Translations under genes and position numbers: made by a program
Source of the DNA: Trema orientale
Taxonomy: Eukaryota > Streptophyta > Magnoliopsida > Rosales > Cannabaceae
DNA: 64,000 nt
Reading direction: 5' to 3'
NCBI GenBank assembly: GCA_002914845.1
Contig: JXTC01000217.1
Span: 1 to 64,000 of the forward strand
Part shown: positions 1 through 12,103 of the stretch, one piece after another
Layout of the letters: each line of letters opens with the position of its first letter
Position numbering within the stretch: the stretch's first letter is position 1
Notes under the pieces: generated by a model
What the model was told of the DNA's origin: nothing
Seen by the model: the letters and a program-made list of their open reading frames with translations, nothing else
Database searches by the model: none

Positions 1-2130
1 ATGGTCTTCCTGCAACTGTGTAACAGCAGGCCGTCCACGTAGCAAGTGATCCGAGAATGGGCCCCACATCGTCCACGTGGCGAACGATTAAGTTAATGGG
101 CCCCACAATATGTATATGTATTTTTTTAGCCGTTTGATCGTTATTTAACGGCTTTATTTATCTATGTATATGTATTTTTTTTTATCTTTTAATCAGTATC
201 TAATAGCTACAATGATTTGAGTTGTTGGAAAAAAAACGATAAATACATATTATTTAATGCTCTTTGTCTCTCTATATTTTACATGAAATGATGAATTTTA
301 ATTAGTCAAAACAATACATATAAATAAGTAAAAAAAAAAAACTAGTAGAGTGGTGCCCTTTGTTATATATTGAAATATAAATTTGTTATACATTTCTTTT
401 TAAAAAAAAAAGACCGAGAAATGTAAGTTTGTTATTATTATCCGTCCAAGTTTCACTTCATTTCGTGGATCTTTATTGGTTCATGCCAATGAATGCTTGA
501 TGGAAATTTTGAGAGTTGCCTTAATCACATATATCCAATTACTCTCCTATTATAAAAATAATTCCTTTTTTTACCAATAAAATTGTGCCTATGATTATTA
601 TGTTAAAACCTATAGTTTTTTTAATGTAAATTTAAACCTATAATTAAAATTTCCTTCAAAAAGTAAAATTGCAATATCCTTTCAAGAAAAAAAACTACAA
701 TAATTAAAATATATTATATACCTCATCAAAGTTACGCACGTCCAGGAAGAGTAGCTACGCTGTCGCCCTCTCTTTTCTTTTTTCTTTATTAAAAAAAAAA
801 ATCAGCAGGCCAAAAATTAAAAACTAGGTTTTCTTATGATTTTTGTGTTACGTATAAGCCAGAACAAAAAACAATATTTAGTATTGCTCGTCAGTCGTCA
901 CGTGATGGTATATAACTAGAGTAAAACTATTAATCCAAAAGTAGTCCTTACAATTTCTCAACAAAATCGCCGAAACAGTTTACCAAATTATCTGCAAGTC
1001 AAAGAATATTTTGAAATTTAAAACACTTTTTCACTTTTCAAGATTTCAAGTGTTTTCTTTTTTTTTTGTTTATTTTATTTTATTTTACAAAAGATAGAGA
1101 ATTAGCTCAAAATCTCAACTTAAAATGTCAATATAGATATATATATTAAAAGAGCAAATCAACAAGAATATCAAAGTACATGATACGATGATTCAGTAAT
1201 TATCTCACCTTTATCACTTTTCAGCTGGAAAATAAGTCCTTTTTAGTGGCGAATCAATTGATGTCAAAACAAATGTTGAAGATGTAAGATTACAGGCGTG
1301 CAATCATAAGATTACTTTTGAAAATCATGGTGGAGATTTTTAGGCCGGCGGGACCCACTGATACAATCAAATGAATATATGTATATGTATTTATTCATCA
1401 GTATGTTTATTATTTAATGAGCGTGGACCTCGTACCAATACTATCCAAGATACAATGACCCTTTATCTTATTTGCATTGTCATGTCTCACTTGTACCTAA
1501 CCTCAACTAAAACTTCATCTAACACTTTTTAGTTTTTAGCTTATTATGATCATTAAATAGATACTCTAAATTAAGCTGTTATTTTCAGCAATTATTTTCA
1601 TTTATCCACTAGATTATTGTAATTTTTTTTATATTTGTGCTTGAGTCACAATGATAAAAGCCAAATGTTGGGACCCATGGTAGGAGTTTCTTCTTTTTAT
1701 TTTTCCAAATAAATATTGAAAAAAAAGGTGGCAAACAAAAATGGGCGTTTGGATCAATCCACTAAATCTTGATTGATTTTGTGATTATGACTTAGTGCCT
1801 ATTCACTAGGTTTTTATCTAGTTGGAGACTAGGGGTCTAGGATATGGTTAAGTAGCTATATAATTGTTTTGACGTTGCCAATACACTTTTATTTAGAAAT
1901 ATACCTAAGCGTGTGGATTGCATGCTTTTGTTTTTTGGTTGTATTCTGTTACGAATTATCTATGTTTAGTTGTGTAGTTTAGCAGTGTAATATTGTCTTT
2001 TGATGGAATACTTAGTATTATAATTGGGTGATAAAAATTATTGCTGTTACTGATTAAAGAGAACAAAGAATAGTAATTCTTTCTAACTAAAAGAGTGAAA
2101 GTTGACAACTATTGTCAAATTAATTTAAAA
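1..2130. other. AT-rich intergenic DNA
   Basis: No open frame here resembles a known protein. The first 110 bases contain two copies of the motif gggccccaca and a G-box core (CACGTG at 74-79). The rest is low-complexity AT-rich sequence with many short A and T runs. I see no gene, RNA gene or complete mobile element in it. Confidence 0.6.
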
Positions 2131-2144
2131 AAAAAAAAAAAAAC

Positions 2145-2460
2145 AGGGCACTAGGCAGGTCCAAGCCTAGGAGACATAGGATATGTCCCTTCGAAAAGCA
2201 CCAAAAAAGATTACAGGGAAATGCATGGAGCTCGAGGAAAATGTGTTCCTGTTTGGTAAGATGTAAACTGGGCCAGGCTCGCAAAACGAAGCAAGCTGTT
2301 TGGTAATACGTAAATGGGCCGTGGAATATCATTGCGGTTGCCTTTGAATATCCATTTCGGCTGTTTGGTAATGGCCTAAATTTGTCCAATTTTCTCCGAT
2401 GTGTAGGGCTTTCCTAAGGCGGGCCTCAATGTTTGGATGTTTCCAAACCACCCTGTATAA
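2145..2460. other. Possible degraded DNA-transposon fragment
   Basis: This stretch is more GC-rich than its surroundings and repeats the motif ctgtttggtaa three times. It begins after a long A run with cagggcactaggc and ends near accaccctgta, so weak CAGGG/CCCTG ends are conceivable. I could not find matching target duplications. The motif is common near the ends of plant non-autonomous elements, but the class is unresolved. Confidence 0.25.
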
Positions 2461-3134
2461 TGAAGTTTTCAACTTTGGGTAAAACCCAAAAAAAAAAAAA
2501 CCATGATTTGTAGATGTTTTGCAAAAAATAACCTCAAATTTGAGTTTTGCAACTTAATATTCTCACATTTGAAATCTCTGCAAGATTGACAAGTTGAGTG
2601 CTTTGAATAGTGAAAATTAAAAAAAAAAAAAAAAAACTTTAGTATGAAACCCAAATTTTGTTTACTAAATCAATAAATATCTATGGAACACCAATCCTGT
2701 AGATATCTTTTTTTACTATCATAAGTATTATTTTGCCTAATTAAAAATCATCAAGCACGTTTTTTTATGGTAAAACGTAGAGAGATAAAAGCATTAAATA
2801 ATGTATATTTATTTTTATTAATTTTTTTTCCAACTATTCAAATTATGACAGCCATTAAATAATGATCCATAGCTAAAAAAAATATCCTTATATATATTAT
2901 TTCTTTCATTTAAGATAGCTTGGTAAAAAAAAAAGAGTATCCACAATCTGGTCTCAGAAAAAGAACCCATTATCATCATCATTACCATCATATATCAGTA
3001 GTCACAACCCAAAACCCTAAAAACAAGAAGGAAAAAAAAAAGTTTTACTAGACTAAAAATTAGACAACTATTAGCAGAAAAGACGACCCATAAATAGACT
3101 TAGAGATCGCCAGCATCCATGTCGACGAAATCAT
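2461..3134. other. AT-rich intergenic DNA next to the cyclophilin retrocopy
   Basis: AT-rich sequence with several A and T homopolymers and no supported gene. Bases 2940-3134 lie downstream of the cyclophilin stop codon on the minus strand and may include former 3' untranslated sequence. I do not see a clear poly(A) tract in the expected orientation. Confidence 0.45.
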
Positions 3135-3342
3135 CTAAGAGAGCTGGCCAGAGTTAGCGATGGTCACTATCTTAGAGGTCTGGCCACTTACAGATCCAAG
3201 CTTCTCGATTGCCTTCACTACGTCCAGGCCCTCAACAATATGCTCGAACACGACGTGCTTCCCATCGAGATCTGGTGCGCTTCATGACGAAGTTCTCATC
3301 CTCAATCTTTGAGACGTAGATCGACTCGCCTCCAGTGCCGTT
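3135..3342 (-). pseudogene. Cyclophilin (peptidyl-prolyl isomerase) retrocopy, C-terminal part
   Basis: On the minus strand this reads as the C-terminal half of a cytosolic plant cyclophilin, a family of prolyl isomerases that help protein folding. Recognisable pieces are [16 protein letters not shown], then [20 protein letters not shown], then a C-terminus ending GQLS before the stop at 3135-3137. About 28 residues between FVMK and LDGK, which carry part of the catalytic core in the family, are missing, and a frame change accompanies that loss. There are no introns. The N-terminal part lies at 10315-10468, beyond an inserted copia element. The break falls inside the GNGTGGE segment and the flanking ccgtt is duplicated. 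It is therefore a dead, intronless copy, probably a processed pseudogene. Confidence 0.85.
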
Positions 3343-4009
3343 TGTTAGCCAAAATATTTATACAACATGTAAAGGAACAAACAAAGTATTGAAATTTCAA
3401 TAGTATAACAAAAAAATAAAAATAATAGGACACTCAAATAAGAAAGAGGAACCGAGTCTTGTGTTTCATACAATCTTCTGAAAATAGATTCGCCTCCTCT
3501 CGGTCGGTGCTTGAGGTCACTAGGCGTCCATCTCCTAAGATACAGCGGTTGATGAGCCTCGATTGTCACACCACAAGCGCTACTCTGGTGAACTGAAAGA
3601 AAATGCTCGAACTCTACCATACTGAGACCTATAATCTAGAGAACTTTGAGAAGAGAGGAAAGACAAGAGAAAGAGAAAGATTTCTTCTGAGCGTGTCTTC
3701 CTGAAGGAAGGAGAAGTCAATTTATAGGCTTCATATGGGAGCTGTTACCAATTTAGAATTAATTTAGATTTAATTCCAAATAAAATATTTTACACAAAAT
3801 ATTTAGGCGTTTTAGAAACCGATCAATTTTCTAAATAATTTTAATCAAAACTATATTAAATTTTGTAACTCACCAAAAATGTTTTACACAAAAATGTTTA
3901 AAATTGACCAGTTTTCCAAACAAATTTAATCTATACTAGATTAAATTTTGTAACTCCAAAATAAATTTAGCAGTTCCAAATTTGGTCTGGCAATTTCATT
4001 TTTCCAACA
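3343..4009 (-). repeat. 3' LTR of the first copia element (667 bp)
   Basis: Plus-strand ends are tgttagcc and ttccaaca. It is clearly homologous to 9636-10314 along its whole length but has many substitutions and small indels, so the insertion is not recent. As the element is on the minus strand, this copy is its 3' LTR. Confidence 0.92.
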
Positions 4010-4604
4010 ATCCCCTACATGAATGAAATTGACAGAGTAGACAAAAGGCTATACAACAAGACACTTTTGACTTAGTGATAGAGTTCAATGGTCGAAACTT
4101 GCATAGGATAGGTAGGTGTTTACCTTTGAATCTTCCATTGTGAAAATACATTTACTTTACTAGCTAATCAGTAGACACGATGTCCTTGAACTGTTCTGCC
4201 GTTCATGTAAACGATAACATGTCTCACACAGATATCAATCCTGACATTATTCAGTTTTCACTATCATGTTCGTTTTGACCATGAACAAACGCCTGGTTCT
4301 GTGAGAGTTTATAAGGAATTGAGTCCTACACAATTCCCTTTCGAAGCTGCCCCTCTTCTCTCTCACATAGGTGATGTCTTAATTAAGAGTAACCCGCATT
4401 ACTCTGCTCGGATTTTCGACGCATAAGAATCATTAAAAGCATAGCTTATTCTTTACCCTACGGACATCACTGTTTCATCATAGGAATGGATAAGAGTGTT
4501 ACCCCCACAGTGATCGAATTAAGTCTTTATAACTAGGTTGTCCCTTTGAACTTAGATCTTGGTATTTCCAGTCAACTAGGTTGGGTTTCCATTGTATCAA
4601 CTTA

Positions 4605-7600
4605 CTATTTCATGGGCTTTAGTCTCATTCCCCTCGATGTTTTATCAACTAATTCTCTGTTTAACCCTTTGGTTAGCGGATCCGCAAGATTATCTTTTGA
4701 TTTTAGATAGTCAACAGAGATAACTCCAGTTGAGAGTAGTTGTCTCACAGTATTATGTCTACGACGTATATGTCTAAACTTGCTATTACACATGTTGCTA
4801 TGTGTCCTTCCAATTGTAGCTTGATTATCACAATGGATGCAAATTGCTGGCACAAGTTTTGGCCACATTAGAATATCTTCTAAGAATTATCGTAGTTATT
4901 CTGCCTCTTCACCACACTTGTCCAAAGTAATGAATTCGGATTCCATTATGGACCGGACTATACACATTTATTTCGAGCATTTTCATGATACAGTTGCACC
5001 TGCTAGTGTGAACACGTATCTACTGGTAGACTTCGAGTCCTTCATGTCAGATATTCAATTTACATCGCTGTAACCTTCAAAGACAGCTAGATATCTGGAA
5101 TAATGCAACCCATAGCTACGAGTATGTCTTAAGTACCTTAGTACTTTTATAATTTCTTTCCAGTGATCAGCTCCTGGATTACTCGTGTATCTACTCAGCT
5201 TATTAACTGCGTAAGCTATGTCTGGTCTTGTACAACTCATCAGGTACATAAGACTTCCTATCACTCTGGAATATTCTAGTTGGGAGACGCCATCTCCTTT
5301 GTTCTTTGATAAGTGTAGATTTGTATCTACCAGTATTCTAGATATGCCAGAATCATTCTTATTAAATTTCTCAAGAATCTTGTCCACATAGTATGATTGA
5401 CTTAGAATAAGTCCATCATATATTCTTCCGATTTAGCTCCCAAAATGACATCGGTTAAACCCATGTCTTTCATGTTAAATTTTGAATTTAACATCCTTTT
5501 GCTAGATTTGATCATCTTATCATTACTACCAATAATGAGTATATCATCAACATAAAGACACAAAATGACATAGCTATTATCTGTGTTCTTTATATAAACA
5601 CATTTATCGCACTTATTAATTTTAAATCCATTTGACATCATTGCACTGTCAAATTTCTCATGCCATTATTTGGTGCTTGCTTTAATACATATAAAGACTT
5701 TACCAATTTACAGACTTTCTTTTCTTGCCTAGGTGCAGAAAAACCCTCAGGTTGTTCCATGTAAGTTTCTTTATCTAAATCTCTATTTAAGAAAGCTGTT
5801 TTAATATCCATTTGATGTACTTCAAGATTGCGCAAAGCTGCAATTGCAAGTACCATCCGAATTGATGTTATTCTTGTCACAGGAGAATATGTATCAAAGT
5901 AATCAAGGCCTTCTCGTTGTTTGTAATCTTTGATTATAAGTTTAGCCTTGTACTTATCAATTGATCCATCTGCTTTCATTTTTCTCTTGAAAATCCACTT
6001 AGATCCTAGAGGTTTACAGCCTCGAGGAAGATCCATAAGTTCCCAAGTATGATTCTGCAAGATGGAGTCAATTTCACTTTGAATAACCTCTTTCCATAAA
6101 GGGCCTTCTGAAGAGCTCATAGCTTCTGTAATTGTTTGAGGTTCAGCCTCTAATAAATAGGTCAGAAAATCTGGACCATAAGATTTTTCTGCCCTTGCTC
6201 TCTTGCTCCGTCGAGGTTCACCCTCGATTTTCTCATTTTGATCTTGCTTCTGACTATTCTCAGTAATAGTCTCATGTGTTCGTTTCGACAAACTTGCTTC
6301 TTATTTAGATTTATAAGAAAATACATGTTCAAAGAACGATGCATTCCTTGATTCCATTATCATGTTCTTGTGTATGTCTGGGATTTTTGACTCATATACA
6401 AAAAACAGATAAGCACTTTTTTTTTATGCATACCTAATGAAAATGTAATCAACGGTTTTGGACCAATTCTCACCTGCTTAGGTGTTGGTAGAACTACTTT
6501 GATAAGACACCCCCACATTCATAAGTATTTATAGGAAGGCTTTCTTCCTTTCTATAACTCATATAAAGTTTTGTCCTTCTTCTTTTTGGGTACCTTATTC
6601 AGAAGGTAATTAGCTGTCAGAACAGCTTCTCCCCATATGTTCTGTGGTAACCCAGAGTTTTAAAGCATTGTATTCATAATTTCTTTCAAAGTACGATTTT
6701 TCTGCTCAGCAACACCATTTGAATGAGGTAAATAAGGTGGAGCGACCTCATGTATTATTCCGTGTTGTGAACAAAACTCACCAAAAGGTGATTTATACTC
6801 TCCTCCACAGTCATTTTTAATCACTTTAATCTTCTTATTAAGTTGATTTTCAATCTCATTCTTATAGAGAACAAATTTCTCTATAGCTTCGTCCTTACTT
6901 TTCAGCAAATACACATAACAATATTTTGTACTATCATCGATAAAAGTAATAAAATACTTATTGTCATCTCTTGTTTGTACAGTTTTTAAATCACAAATAT
7001 CACTGTGAATTAAATCAAGAGGTTCTGTTCTTTTCAATTGTTTGGAACGATGACCTCGTCAGTTTTGCCTCAACAAAAGTTTCACACTTGTGTTTTGAAT
7101 CAATATTAAAAGCGGGTATATGGTTTAAGTTAATTAATTTACGCAAAGTATCATAATTAACATATCCTACTCTACTATGCCATATATTAGAAGACTCAAA
7201 CAAATAAGCAAAAGAGCTAGCTTTATTATTATTATTTGACTTAACAGTCATTACATTTAGTTTAAAAAGTCCATCACATATATAGCCCTTCCCCACATAT
7301 AACCTACTTTTAGACAAAACAACTTTATCTAACTCAAATACCATGCGGAATCTATACTTGTTCAGCAACAAATCGGACACTAAGTTCTTTTGAATCTCCA
7401 TCACATATAACATATCATTCAAAGTCAGCTCCTTCCCAGAGATCATCTTCAAAACTACCTTACCTTGGCCTTCGATAGTGGACGTTGCGGAATTTCCCAT
7501 AAATAGCTTCTCCCCGTTCTTAAGTGGTTTGAAGGAAGTGAACAAACCTTTATCTGAGCATACATGCCGAGTGGTACCAATGTCAAGCTACCATTCTTTC

Positions 7601-8593
7601 GGGTTGGATCTAACTAAGTTCACTTCAGAAATTACTGCACGAAGGTCGATGTCAGAAACATCTTGTATGATTTCACCCACTATGTTTGCTTCATTCTTCT
7701 TTTTCTTTGGAAGTCGACAGTCTGAAGCCTTGTAACCTATCTTGTCACAGTTGAAGCACTTTCTATGGAATTTCTGCTTCTTGGAAATTTTCTCCTTTCG
7801 GTCCCAATTTATTGCCCTTGCCAGACTTGTTCTTTTTGGATTTAGAGCTTTGACCATGTTCTACTATATTCGCCTTAGCCTCTGAAGACGAATTAGTCCC
7901 ATTCTTTTCAGATTTCTTATTGTCTTCTTCAATATTAAGTCGAAGAACAAGGTATTTGATGCTCTTCTCTTTTCGCTTATGCTTAAAGTAATTCTTGAAG
8001 TCTTTCTATGCAGGAGGAAGCTTCTCAATAATAGCAGCTACTTGGAAGTTTTCACTAACTACCATACCCTCGGCATGAATCTCAGATAAGATCACTTGGA
8101 TTTCTTGTACTTGGCTGATTACAGTTTTGGAGTCCACTATTTTATAATCTAGGAAGCGACCCACCACAAACGTTTTGGACCCGACATCCTCTGTCTTATA
8201 TTTTTGCTCTAGGGACTGCCACAATTCTTTGGTTGTTTTCTTCTCTTGATACACATTGTACAAAGAATCAGATAAACTATTCATGATATAGTTTCGGCAC
8301 AAGAATTCTGAATATTTTCAAGCATTAACTGCACTGATAACTTGGATGTCTTGCTTATCCTCCTTGAGCGATGGAGCATCTTCAGCCAAGAATCTAACAA
8401 GATTCAATGTTGTGAGATAGAACAACATCTTTTACTGCCATCTCTTGAAATTCAAACCATCGAATTTCTCCGATTTTTCAGCATGGCTCAAAGGAATCAT
8501 AACCGGCACTACAGGGGTAGGCATAAAAGCCACAACAGGGTTCACTGCTAGGGCAACAACAGGAACATTAGCAAGGTTTAGGTTGATCGTCAT
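4605..8593 (-). pseudogene. Decayed copia gag-pol polyprotein
   Basis: This is the coding region of the first copia element, broken by stops and frameshifts. Gag starts about 8593 and has an early stop near 8423. The nucleocapsid knuckle (about 7760) has the Cys residues, but Tyr replaces the usual His of CX2CX4HX4C. Near 7570-7590 the protease active site reads DIG instead of DTG/DSG, with a stop just before it. Integrase (6660-7037) keeps HSD, KNDCGGEY and NGVAE, that is, the D,D,E residues. Reverse transcriptase spans about 5400-6290, with the YVDD catalytic box at 5543-5554. RNase H fragments follow at 5055-5387 and 4605-4868 and end with the typical ADPLTKGL motif. No domain is in one uninterrupted frame with the next, so no functional polyprotein can be made. 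Confidence 0.92.
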
Positions 8594-9635
8594 TTCTAAA
8601 AAAATCAAACCACGTGTTAGATTTTGTGTATAAATACCAAAATCTCTTTGTGTATAAATACCAAAATCTCAAATAAAGTTGAAACTAATAGTACTTAATA
8701 GATAATTCACAGGAAAGACTACGGAGGGGTCACAATGGTCCCACTTAAAATCCAGCATCCTTAGGCAAAACTTCTCCATTTCGTAATCTTTCAGTTAACA
8801 ACAATATTTTTCTAAATTTGAAAATAGTTTCTAGAATTAGAACTATTTTCCACAAGTATAAAAATATACTTTCCAAGTTTGAAAACGGTTTCCAAAAATA
8901 GAACTGTTTTCCCTAAGTATAAAATTATTTTTCAAGAAAATAAAACTTTTGAGTAACTAAAAGATTCCAAAAAAGTTTTTAAAGCATCAATCGGGGTTTT
9001 TTTTTAAAAAAAAAGAAAAAGAAAAAAGGTAAACGAACGGCTATAACATATAAATGTAAAATTTTTTAAAGCCTTAAACGTTTTTCTTTTCAATTAAAGC
9101 TAATCAGATATATATATATATATATAAATATATATATAACATATGTAAAAACCAGGAAACGGAAAAAGTTAAAAAAACCTTTTATGCCTTAATGATTTTC
9201 AGATTCAAAATTATAGTTACCTTAAACAATAAAAAGAATTAACTTTTTAAAGCAAGAAAAGTCCTTTTAATAACTTAAACTATTAAAAATTTTAAAATGC
9301 TTATAAACAAAAGGTATCAGATATATAAGTAATATCCTATCCTATAAACGTATAAACATTTTAAAACCTTAAACGTAAGTTTTTTTTTATATAATAAATC
9401 CAAAAGATATATATATAAGCAATATCTTTAACGTAAAACCTAAAAAACATTAGAGATAACCTTTTTTTTTTAAAATATCTAAACCAATATATAAAATATA
9501 CATATACGTAGAAGCAAAAATACAAACGGGAAACCTCTGATGAAAAAAAAAATTAGCGATTAAGCGTTAAAAAAAAAAAAAAGCTCCAAAAACTCCAGCA
9601 ACCTGTTCGTCTTTAAAGAAGAATCTATTTTAAGT
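8594..9635 (-). other. Untranslated leader of the first copia element
   Basis: AT-rich sequence between the Gag start and the 5' LTR, with long A and T runs and a (TA)n tract near 9110-9140. No reading frame is recognisable. The bases immediately inside the LTR on the minus strand begin acttaaaatag and do not offer the TGG-starting primer site usual for copia elements. Confidence 0.6.
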
Positions 9636-10314
9636 TGTTAACCAAAATATTTATACAAAATGTAAAAGAACAAATAAAGTACTAGAATTTTAATAGCATA
9701 ACAAAATAATAAAAATAATACTAAAATAATAGGATACTCAAATAAAAAAAAAGAACCGAGGCTTGTGTTTCACACAATCTCCTTAAAACAAATTCACCTC
9801 CTCTCAGTCAGTGCTTGAGGTCGTTAGGCGTCCGTGTCCTAGGATACAACAGTTGATGAGCGGTGATTATTATACCACAAGTACTACTCTGGCGAACTGA
9901 AAGAAAATGCCCAAACTCCACCACACTGAGACCTATACTCTAGAGAACTTTGAGAAGAGAGGAAAGACAAGAGAAAGAGAAAGATTTCTTTTGAGCGTGT
10001 CTTCTTGAAGAAATGAGGAGTCAATTTATACGCTTCATATGGGAGCTGTTATCAATTTGGAATTAACTAAGATTTAATTCCAAATAAAACATTTTACACA
10101 AAATGTTTAAGCGTTTTAAAAACTGATCAGTTTTCTAAATAATTTTAATCTAAACTAGATTAAATTTTGTAACTTACCAAAAACGTTTTATACAAAAATA
10201 TTTAAAATAGACCTATTTCCCTAAATAAATTTAATCTATACTAGATTAAATTTTGTAACTCCAAAATAAATTTGGCAGTTCCAAATTTGGTCTGGCAGTT
10301 TCATATTTCCAACA
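9636..10314 (-). repeat. 5' LTR of the first copia element (679 bp)
   Basis: Plus-strand ends are tgttaacc and ttccaaca. It pairs with 3343-4009, and the duplicated target ccgtt follows at 10315-10319. The two LTRs differ by 12 bp in length and by many substitutions. Confidence 0.92.
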
Positions 10315-10468
10315 CCGTTTCCAGTGGTGAAGTCGCCGCCTTGGCACATGAAGCATGTAATCACACGGTGGAAGATGGAGCCTTCTAGTTCCATTCCTTC
10401 CCTTCCCCTTCTCGCCGGTGCAAAGGGCGCAGTTTTTAGCGGCGTAGGTGACGACATCGGCATAGAGA
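10315..10468 (-). pseudogene. Cyclophilin retrocopy, N-terminal part
   Basis: On the minus strand this reads [10 protein letters not shown] and CTGEKGKG in one frame, then [21 protein letters not shown] in another, so a frameshift lies between them. The family normally has [15 protein letters not shown], which carries catalytic and substrate-binding residues. The first 20 or so residues of a normal cyclophilin are absent. The sequence continues across the copia insertion into 3135-3342, and the joined target site would restore the GNGTGGE segment. It is intronless and dead. Confidence 0.85.
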
Positions 10469-10640
10469 AATTTTAATGTTTTAATTTTTCTTTTGCTTTG
10501 GTTTTTATTTTTAATAAAAATTAACTAATCGAAAACAATACTAGAAATTAATATTATTGTTTAGAATTCTTTAATTAAATAACGAAGGGTAATTTGATCC
10601 TTTCACTACTCAAATCACTCAATTTATTAGCGTATACTAT

Positions 10641-11698
10641 TTCTGGAATTGCCTAACATCATATACAGGATCATGTATAACATAACTCAAATCTAGATGC
10701 ACAAACCCTAGAGATGGGATTAGGGTTTACCTCTTGTAGCGTACTCCTTCTTAATCTCCTTGTTGATGGTGATCAAACCTCCAACCTTGGATCTTCTTGT
10801 CTATGCTCTTGCTCTTGGTTGATTAAGTGAGTGGGCACCAAGTTGAATCCTTCGTTGGAGAATGATCAAGAACACCTTCTTGATCCTATAGAACACCGGG
10901 ATGTGAGAAGAGACCTTGGATGGTAGGAAACCTTTTTCTCTCTCACTTAGCCTAGGGCAGCCGATTTTCTATCTCTCTCTCCCTTGGTATGCGTGTGACA
11001 CTATTAGTGTTACTGTGCAATTTTTTCTTTCATATATCTTATATATATGAGGCCAAAAAACTGCTAATCCCAGTCCAACTAGGATTGGGCTTGTTCTCCA
11101 ATTTGGGCTTTGGGCGTATTTTTATAAATATGTCCAACTCATGTAACTTATTTATAAAAATACCAACTTTTATGTAGAATCATTATTTTACACAGTTTCA
11201 TGAAACTAATTTCACAAATACCACCAACTAATTAATGAGCTTTATTGAGTTAGACAAGGGACCTAATGGATCCAAATAATCTAAGCTCCAATAATATGAT
11301 AAATACATAATAACTCTTATTATGGTATTTATATAAATATTATTAGTAAAGGGAACACTCTATTAAAGGCCCAATATTGTACTCTTATATTGGATGTCAT
11401 GCCTTTTATAGATATTCAATCAACTAACCTTGATTAACCGATCCATCTAGTGTATTCTATACCACACATAGAATCCCTATACAATGCCATAGTTGGATAG
11501 GTGAAATTATCGTAATACCCCTCCAATACCTATTTATCTTTAAGTTACCATCTTTCTATCAAGGAATAATGTTGTCGATAATTTTGTTCTCAATGGCCCT
11601 TTAGACAAAATTATCAACCAATTCACAAAGTGAATACTAAGATCTTAGATTTAATTATTCCATGAATCTTGAAAGAATCTAAAGTGGCATTAATGTAT
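10641..11698 (-). repeat. Left (3') LTR of the second copia element, visible part
   Basis: Near-identical to 17935-19134 apart from a 138-bp stretch present in the right LTR (before its position 18091) and absent here. The first bases are TT rather than TG. The last roughly 600 bp expected from the right LTR fall within the N gap. Confidence 0.9.
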
Positions 11699-12103
11699 NN
11701 NNNNNNNNNNNNNNNNNNNNNNNNNNNNNNNNNNNNNNNNNNNNNNNNNNNNNNNNNNNNNNNNNNNNNNNNNNNNNNNNNNNNNNNNNNNNNNNNNNNN
11801 NNNNNNNNNNNNNNNNNNNNNNNNNNNNNNNNNNNNNNNNNNNNNNNNNNNNNNNNNNNNNNNNNNNNNNNNNNNNNNNNNNNNNNNNNNNNNNNNNNNN
11901 NNNNNNNNNNNNNNNNNNNNNNNNNNNNNNNNNNNNNNNNNNNNNNNNNNNNNNNNNNNNNNNNNNNNNNNNNNNNNNNNNNNNNNNNNNNNNNNNNNNN
12001 NNNNNNNNNNNNNNNNNNNNNNNNNNNNNNNNNNNNNNNNNNNNNNNNNNNNNNNNNNNNNNNNNNNNNNNNNNNNNNNNNNNNNNNNNNNNNNNNNNNN
12101 NNN
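11699..12103. other. Assembly gap (405 N)
   Basis: A run of N. On the left the sequence is in the middle of an LTR; on the right it is in the C-terminal part of copia integrase. At least 600 bp of LTR should lie between them, plus reverse transcriptase and RNase H if present, so the N length is probably not the true gap length. Confidence 0.99.

Larger units (their letters stand above)
3343..10314 (-). mobile_element. Ty1/copia LTR retrotransposon, complete but decayed
   Basis: The element has two LTRs (3343-4009 and 9636-10314), each starting TG and ending CA in plus orientation, and a perfect 5-bp target duplication ccgtt at 3338-3342 and 10315-10319. Coding remnants read on the minus strand in copia order: Gag, protease, integrase, reverse transcriptase, RNase H. 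A short purine-rich tract (aggggat on the minus strand, 4010-4016) abuts the 3' LTR. I could not find a normal primer-binding site starting TGG next to the 5' LTR at 9636. Many stops and frameshifts, together with visible LTR differences, show that it is old and inactive. It interrupts a cyclophilin retrocopy. Confidence 0.93.
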
